A DNA stretch of 7,491 bases. Source: Candidatus Omnitrophota bacterium. GTDB taxonomy: Bacteria > Omnitrophota > Gorgyraeia > S143-82. Below, in pieces: positions 1 to 5,700 of the stretch. The stretch covers positions 1-7,491 of the forward strand of contig JAMOOT010000267.1 in assembly GCA_027065215.1 (NCBI GenBank). The letters are read 5' to 3'. How positions within the stretch are numbered: the first letter of the stretch is position 1; the number at the start of each line of letters is the position of its first letter. The notes beneath the pieces are model-generated. The model did no database searches, was not told the origin of the DNA, and worked only from the letters and a program-made list of their open reading frames with translations. Position numbers and translations under genes: made by a program.

Positions 1-35
1 GTTAAGTTCTTTCTCATTCTTCTCAAAAAATATAG

Positions 36-2414
36 TTAAGGCACACTGATAAGTTGCACATCCATAGGTGTTTCTTGTCCATCAGCTAACTCAGCAGTAA
101 TAGTAACGTAATAATTTCCTGGAGGTACATTAGAAAAGCTTATTTGAGTAATATTACCCAATGGAACCTTATAGAGAATCCAATCGGAACTCAATCCTAA
201 ATATAGGTTATAATTAATTCCTGTTAGGCCTTGTGAATTAGACCAGTCTAAAAAAACGGTTCTGTCTGCACTGACTTGGTAATTAAAAGAAATAGGATGA
301 TTAAGACTTGGAGTTGAGATAATAAGAGGTGTTTTGCTATACGAAGGTATAGCTTCCCATTGATTATGTAAAATTACATAGACGTAGTAAACACCTTCTG
401 GTATATTATGGGTGTCCCAATAAAAAGTATAAGTATGACCACTTTCAACAGGTAGGTTTGTTGCAATTGGAACCCCATTATATCCATTTTGATCTGAATC
501 ATAAAAAATATCTGCCTTTAGGTTCCCTCCTCCTTCCACATAAAATTTTATAGGGAAAATTCCCTTGCTTTCACTATCTGCTCTTACATAAATAGAATCT
601 ATATAAAAATCTCTAGGTTCAGGAAACTCATGAGGATCAATTCTAAGATAACGTACATATCCAGTCCACTTACGGTTAGAAGGTGGTTCCCACTTTACTT
701 TTTTTAAATCAAGCACATACTCATGTAAACCTGGATAAAGCACAATGTCATCTGTAGTAAGCCCTTCATCCCAATCATCTGCCTTCCAGGCAATCCTAGC
801 CATTGCTCCATTAGTTAAGTCCAAATCTCCAGGCAAATACATTCTTAAAGTAACCCAATGATATTTATCTGCATTTAAAGGTCTAGAATTTTCTTGTAAA
901 AGAACATATACACCAGGATCTCCCCATTCATTTTCTGGAGCTTGGGTAGAAACTCCGTGTAAGAAAGTCCCAGAGATACCGAGCTCAGGAATAAAATTAG
1001 TTAATTCATACTTACTTACATTTGCAACTCGTCTAACATCAGAAACATCATCAAATTCCCATGGGTTACCTTGAATTGTTGTTGCATAATCTTCCCCTGT
1101 CTCAGGGCCAGGACTTATTACTTTTACAACAGGAGTTGCAATAATATTTAGAGGTTCATGGTAATACGTAGGAACTAAATCTGAGGGTAAGACATCTGAT
1201 CTAGGTGAGAGCAATACACTATGGATATTTATTTTTAAATCACGAGAAGAACAGGGATCAATCCGTAGAGCCTTGATCTTTCCCGCCCAATCTCTATATT
1301 TTGACATATCTATAACATATTGTTTCCTACCCTCCTGGATTGGAATAAATTCTGAATGATGGGAAAAGTCAAATGAGCTATTTCCCCAGTAAATAATAAT
1401 CCCTGCTTCTTGAGAAGGGACATAATCAAAGGACATATCTATAATAAGAAAGCGATATTTTTGCGCATCTATTGGGTTAACAGAAGAGACATTCATTACC
1501 AAAAAAGGATCATTGTTATCCGTAACTCCCTGAAAACCATTTTCACTAAAAGAAATATCTCTAAATCCCCGCACAATAGTTGTATCGACTTGGTCCTTCA
1601 TATCCCAAGTATTACCCACAACAGTCGTAGCATAGTCAAGGTCCGGTATCTTAGCAATATAATATGTACCTGGTGGCAAAATAGAACAATCGAAAGTGCC
1701 GTTTTCATTGGCCTGTAAAGTTGTTAAAAATCCATTTTGTATGTTTTGATCTCTATCCACTATTATAGTTTGGGGAGAATCTGGCAGAATCAATGGATTT
1801 GAATATATTTTAGGGGCTATTAATCTCGCCCAATCAATTTTAAATTTATCACAGGTTACACAAGGATCAATCCTTAATCCCTTTAATATACCCTCATAAG
1901 GAATTCCTTCATAAGGCATATCTTTTAGATCAATCACATATAAATGCCAACCTGGATAAACTGAAAAGAACGTGGTGTAGCCAAACCCATTCTCAAAATC
2001 TGTTGGGGTTTCAGCACCTTTGTGCCAATAAATAACTCCCCCAGGTTCATCAGGAGAGAGATTATCTGGCAGCCACATAAGGAATGCCAATCTATAAAAA
2101 AGAGAAGTGTCTATAGGGTAATTCTCTCCTACTTTCCCCAGTTTAAGCGAGCTCACTACCCCTGGAAAGAGTAACCAAAAAGAAGGGTCATTGTCTTGAC
2201 AAATTCCTGTAAAAATTCCATCTTGATAATCCCAGGAAGCTAGATTATTGGCCCAAGGAAGAGGATAAATATCTTCCTTATTTTTCATATCCCATCTATC
2301 TTTCAAAATTACGGCTGAAAATTCTACTCCTTCTGGAACTGTAAAGCTTATAGCCACGTTGTTAAAACCTACTATCAACAAAATCCAAAAAACAAAAAAT
2401 AAAGTTTTTCTCAT
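36..2414 (-). CDS. Secreted multidomain protein with three WDM...LRIDP beta-domain repeats and C-terminal Ig/FnIII-like domains
   Basis: This complete 792-residue protein starts at an ATG (2414-2412) preceded by a strong AGGAGG eight bases upstream. Residues 1-23 form a Sec-type signal peptide: R2/K3, then a hydrophobic core. Three diverged copies of one domain follow, at about residues 38-203, 258-405 and 441-613. Each copy has a start motif (WDMK 41, WDMK 270, WEFD 452), an (N/G)DP motif near a G-rich turn (about 75, 301, 498), a (Y/V)xIDL/VLDL strand, and an end motif (LRIDPC 180, LRIDPC 383, LRIDPH 590). The pattern of alternating hydrophobic strands and aromatics suggests a jelly-roll or carbohydrate-binding-like beta-sandwich, but I see no catalytic motif and do not recognise a named family. 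Residues about 617-700 look Ig-like (GVYYVYV) and 703-792 FnIII-like (LDWSN...GNYYVTI). There is no membrane anchor after the signal peptide. The likely location is extracellular or periplasmic. Substrate and function are unknown. Confidence 0.93.
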   Translation of the reverse strand: MRKTLFFVFWILLIVGFNNVAISFTVPEGVEFSAVILKDRWDMKNKEDIYPLPWANNLASWDYQDGIFTGICQDNDPSFWLLFPGVVSSLKLGKVGENYPIDTSLFYRLAFLMWLPDNLSPDEPGGVIYWHKGAETPTDFENGFGYTTFFSVYPGWHLYVIDLKDMPYEGIPYEGILKGLRIDPCVTCDKFKIDWARLIAPKIYSNPLILPDSPQTIIVDRDQNIQNGFLTTLQANENGTFDCSILPPGTYYIAKIPDLDYATTVVGNTWDMKDQVDTTIVRGFRDISFSENGFQGVTDNNDPFLVMNVSSVNPIDAQKYRFLIIDMSFDYVPSQEAGIIIYWGNSSFDFSHHSEFIPIQEGRKQYVIDMSKYRDWAGKIKALRIDPCSSRDLKINIHSVLLSPRSDVLPSDLVPTYYHEPLNIIATPVVKVISPGPETGEDYATTIQGNPWEFDDVSDVRRVANVSKYELTNFIPELGISGTFLHGVSTQAPENEWGDPGVYVLLQENSRPLNADKYHWVTLRMYLPGDLDLTNGAMARIAWKADDWDEGLTTDDIVLYPGLHEYVLDLKKVKWEPPSNRKWTGYVRYLRIDPHEFPEPRDFYIDSIYVRADSESKGIFPIKFYVEGGGNLKADIFYDSDQNGYNGVPIATNLPVESGHTYTFYWDTHNIPEGVYYVYVILHNQWEAIPSYSKTPLIISTPSLNHPISFNYQVSADRTVFLDWSNSQGLTGINYNLYLGLSSDWILYKVPLGNITQISFSNVPPGNYYVTITAELADGQETPMDVQLISVP

Positions 2415-2422
2415 GATGCCAT

Positions 2423-2428
2423 CCTCCT
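2423..2428 (-). promoter_or_regulatory. Ribosome binding site of the 792-residue protein gene
   Basis: The plus-strand CCTCCT reads AGGAGG on the minus strand, eight bases before the ATG at 2414. It decides this start. Another ATG at 2422-2420 overlaps the SD region, is out of frame, and is too close to be used. Confidence 0.85.
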
Positions 2429-2459
2429 CATAAAGTATTCAAAATTTTACTTTAAAAAA

Positions 2460-2488
2460 TTTAAACCCCACAACTTAAAACATGTCAA
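2460..2488 (-). promoter_or_regulatory. Candidate sigma70-type promoter of the 792-residue protein gene
   Basis: On the minus strand a perfect TTGACA -35 (2488-2483) is followed after 17 bases by TTTAAA (2465-2460), a four-of-six match to TATAAT, set in A+T-rich DNA. The -35 is strong and the -10 is weak. This would give a 5' leader of roughly 40 bases before the ATG. It is a sequence match only. Confidence 0.45.
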
Positions 2489-2493
2489 GTTGT
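2470..2493. repeat. Inverted repeat covering the -35 box, possible operator
   Basis: ACAACTT (2470-2476) and AAGTTGT (2487-2493) are perfect 7-bp inverted arms around a 10-base centre. The right part overlaps the TTGACA -35 of the minus-strand promoter candidate. That is the usual place for a repressor site, but no regulator gene lies in the window, so an operator role is inference. Confidence 0.35.
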
Positions 2494-2549
2494 TTTAATT
2501 TTTCCTCAAATTCAGATAAAGAATCCACCCTTATGGCGAGTTTAAGCAG

Positions 2550-2586
2550 GCTTTTTAAAAGCTCTTATAAAACACCTTTTATAAGA
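2550..2586. repeat. Two abutting perfect palindromes in the intergenic region
   Basis: GCTTTT-T-AAAAGC (2550-2562) abuts TCTTATAAAA-CACC-TTTTATAAGA (2563-2586; 10-bp arms, 4-base loop). The second could form a hairpin or bind a dimeric regulator. No T-run follows on either strand and no gene reads into it from close by, so I do not call it a terminator. A+T-rich palindromes arise easily by chance in such DNA. Confidence 0.4.
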
Positions 2587-2685
2587 ATGGCAAGGAAAAT
2601 TTGGTATATAACCATTTGCATGGCAGGTTTTTAACATTTTCTAATAACCTAATTTATTTCTCCCCACGAGTTGTTTTTTTAAAGT

Positions 2686-2715
2686 TTGACTAAAGATTAA
2701 ATTGTAATGTATAAA
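2686..2715 (+). promoter_or_regulatory. Candidate sigma70-type promoter of the propeller gene
   Basis: TTGACT (2686-2691, five of six to TTGACA) and TATAAA (2710-2715, five of six to TATAAT) are separated by 18 bases. A T-run (2673-2680) lies just upstream and could act as an UP-like element. Transcription would start near 2722, leaving a leader of about 40 bases that carries the ribosome binding site. Confidence 0.55.
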
Positions 2716-2750
2716 GAGGACAATTTTTTTGCAACAAAATGTCACTAAAA

Positions 2751-2756
2751 AGGAGG
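2751..2756 (+). promoter_or_regulatory. Ribosome binding site of the propeller gene
   Basis: AGGAGG follows an A-run and is followed by CCCT and then the ATG at 2761. The four-base spacing is slightly short but the SD is a full consensus. It selects this start over the next in-frame ATG (2782), which would remove the charged N-terminal end of the signal peptide. Confidence 0.85.
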
Positions 2757-2760
2757 CCCT

Positions 2761-5700
2761 ATGTTTAAAAAGTTTTTCATTATGGTTACCCTAATATTTT
2801 TAACCTGTTTTAATTTTCCTGTCAACGCAACCCTTACGCTGAAGTGGACATTTCAGACAGATGGTTATTTAGAGTCTTCCCCAGCCATAGCTCCAGATGG
2901 GACCGTTTATGTAGGGAGTGACAAACTTTATGCTCTCAACCCAGATGGTACTCTCAAGTGGACTTTTCAGACAGATGGGTATTTAGCGTCTTCCCCAGCC
3001 ATAGCTCCAGATGGGACCGTTTATGTAGGGAGTGACAAACTCTATGCCCTCAACCCAGATGGTACTCTCAAATGGACTTTTCAGACGAATATTACAAGTA
3101 CCTGTTCCCCAGCCATAGCTAAAGATGGGACTGTATATATAGTGGCTAATGACAAACTCTATGCCCTCAACCCAGATGGTACTCTCAAGTGGACTTTTCA
3201 GACAGATTGGTATTTAGCGTCTTCCCCAGCCATAGCTCCAGATGGGACTGTATATATAGTGGCTAATGACAAACTCTATGCCTTCAACCCAGATGGTACT
3301 CTCAAGTGGACTTTTCAGACGAATATTACAAGTACCTGTTCCCCAGCCATAGCTAAAGATGGGACTATATATGTGGAGGGAACTACTTATGATAGCGAGG
3401 AAGGTTTAAAAAGCAATCTTTATGCCCTAAACCCCGACGGAACACTCAAGTGGACTTTTCAGAGAGATGAGTATTCAGACTCTTCCCCAGCCATAGCTCC
3501 AGATGGGACCGTTTATGTAGGGGGTGACAAACTCTATGCCCTCAACCCAGATGGTACTCTCAAGTGGACTTTTCACACAATTGGAGGAATGTCTTCTCCA
3601 GCCATAGCCCCAGATGGTACTGTATATGTAGGAAAATACAAACTTTGTGCTGTAACTCCTGATGGAATATTAAAATGGGCATTTCAAATCGATGGATGGA
3701 ACGGTGACTCCTTAGCCATAGCTCAAGATGGAACCGTGTATGTAGTGGGTTTTGGTCTTAATGCCATAAATCCTGATGGCACACTTAAGTGGATCTTTCA
3801 AACTGGTGGATGGATATCTTCTTCTCCATCCATATCTGCAGATGGCTCAATATATGTGAGCACCGACCATGGTCCCCTGTACGCAATAAATCCTGATGGC
3901 ACACTTAAGTGGATCTTTCAAACTGGTGGAGATATTCCTGGATGCTCTCCAGCTATAGCTTCAGATGGAACCGTGTATGTAGAAGCGAGGAAAAGCCAAC
4001 TCTATGCCATCAATCCAGACGGCACTCTTAAGTGGACATTTCAAACAGATGGAGAAATACATTCCTCTCCAGCCATAGCTAAAGATGGGACTATATATGT
4101 GGGAGGAACTACTTATGATAGCGAGGAAGGTTTAAAAAGCAATCTTTATGCCCTAAATCCCGACGGAACACTCAAGTGGAGTTTTCAAATAAATGGAAAA
4201 GTATATTCCACAGCCATAGCACAGGATGGAACTGTATATGTGACCGTATATGTCCCGAATACACGCCAACTCTATGCCCTAAACCCAGATGGCACGCTCA
4301 AGTGGACTTTTCAGACCAACGGATGGACGATGTGGTCCTCACCAGCCATAGATGCAAAGGGAACCGTATATGTATCAGATAGACAAAATCTTTATGCCAT
4401 AAACCCCGACGGCACACTCAAGTGGAGTTTCCAGACTGATGAAGAAATATATTCCTCTTCTCCAGCTATAGCGCGAGATGGGACTATATATGTAAAGGGC
4501 GATAAACTCTATGCTCTAAATTCAGATGGCACGCTCAAGTGGACTTTTCAAACTGGTGGATGTGAAGGTGATTCTCTAGCAATAGCTTCAGATGGAACCG
4601 TGTATGTCGGGGCCTCCAATTTCATATATGCTGTAAACTCTGACGGAACACTCAAAGAGTTTTATTGGTTCGAAGATGAAATATCTTTTTTCTCTCCAAT
4701 TATTATAGGTCCAGATGGCAGCGTGTATGTAGCAGCTAACCGCCGCCTTTACGTTTATGCAATTCAAGGAGAAAGTGGTGGTCCTGCCAATAGTCCTTGG
4801 CCCATGTACGGCCATGATCCAGCTCACACATTCCAGGCCACCGAGATACACCCAATATTTTATCTTGACTCAGACGGTGACGGATATGGAGACCCAAATA
4901 ATTATATTCTATCTTCAACTCAGCCTCTAGGATATGTAATAAATAATACTGACTGTGATGACACTAACCCCAATGTCCATCCTGGTGCTATTGAAATTGT
5001 AGGGGATGGAATAGATAGTAATTGTGATGGGGTAGAAGCCCCTATTCCTGGCACACTCAAATGGACATTTCAGATGGAGAAAGGTTATTCATGTTTTTCC
5101 CCGTTTATAGGTGCAGATAGGACAGTGTATCTAACAGTGGATTATGATAGCGTAGAAGGTTATCGCAGCAAGTTATATGCCATAAATCCAGACGGCACTC
5201 TTAAGTGGACTTTTCAAACAGATGAAGGAATGTCTTCTCCAGCTATAGCTCAAGATGGAACTGTATATGTAGGCACTAATAGCGGTAAACTCTATGCCAT
5301 AAACCCTTACGGCAGACTCAAATGGACATTTCAAACAGATGGAGAAATAGTTTTCTCCCCAGCCATAGCTCAAGATGGGACTATATATGTAGGGACTTAT
5401 GGCGGCAAGCTCTATGCCATAAATTCAGACGGAACACTCAAGTGGACTTTCCAAAAAGATGGAGAAATATATTCCTCTCCAGTTATAGCTCAAGATGGAA
5501 CTTTATATGTAACAGCTGACGACAAACTCTATGCCCTAAACTCAGACGGAACACTCAAGTGGACTTTCCAGACAGATGGGTTTATATCCGCCTCCCCAGC
5601 TATAGCTTCAGATGGAAACGTGTATATAATATCAGCAAATATTTTAATGTCCGGAACACCTTATGGGGCGCATATAACCACCATTTCTGGTTCACTTTAT

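Larger units (their letters stand above)
2415..2760. other. Divergent intergenic control region
   Basis: This 346-bp A+T-rich stretch separates the two divergent start codons. It holds a promoter candidate for each gene, three inverted repeats and both ribosome binding sites, which are listed separately. The only forward ATG-initiated frame of note (2533-2634, 33 codons) has no ribosome binding site. I see no tRNA, no recognisable riboswitch core and no T-tract terminator hairpin. Confidence 0.8.
2839..4773 (+). repeat. First propeller block: 16 tandem PQQ-like blades
   Basis: Residues 27-671 carry 16 blade units with L(K)W at 27, 65, 103, 142, 181, 229, 267, 304, 342, 382, 423, 471, 513, 553, 592 and 631. 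The last reads LKE and lacks the usual Trp. Each unit has one S-P-A-I-A-like strand and one GTVYV-like strand. Sixteen is twice the usual eight-blade count of PQQ-type propellers, so this block probably folds as two propellers, roughly 27-341 and 342-671. The boundary is an inference from counting. The first seven blades are the most alike in DNA sequence. Confidence 0.88.

Noticed and set aside
1..17. Possible start of another minus-strand gene (ATG at 17-15, reading MRKNL).
   Set aside because: Only five codons are visible and the GAGAAG upstream is too close to the ATG. The likeness to MRKTL of the neighbouring gene is suggestive but cannot be supported from 17 bases.
1410..1718. A 102-codon plus-strand frame antisense to the 792-residue protein gene.
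   Set aside because: It has no ribosome binding site, no recognisable domain, and lies wholly inside a well-supported gene on the other strand.
2563..2586. Rho-independent terminator.
   Set aside because: The stem is almost entirely A/T, no T-run follows on either strand, and the site sits upstream of both divergent genes.
2533..2634. A 33-codon plus-strand frame in the intergenic region (MASLSRLFKSSYK...).
   Set aside because: No ribosome binding site precedes the ATG, it spans the palindromes, and frames of this length are expected by chance.
2839..4773. Regular 114-120 bp spacing that might suggest a CRISPR-like array or a satellite.
   Set aside because: The whole unit is repeated with in-frame codon changes and no unique spacers. 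The frame stays open, so these are coding blade repeats.
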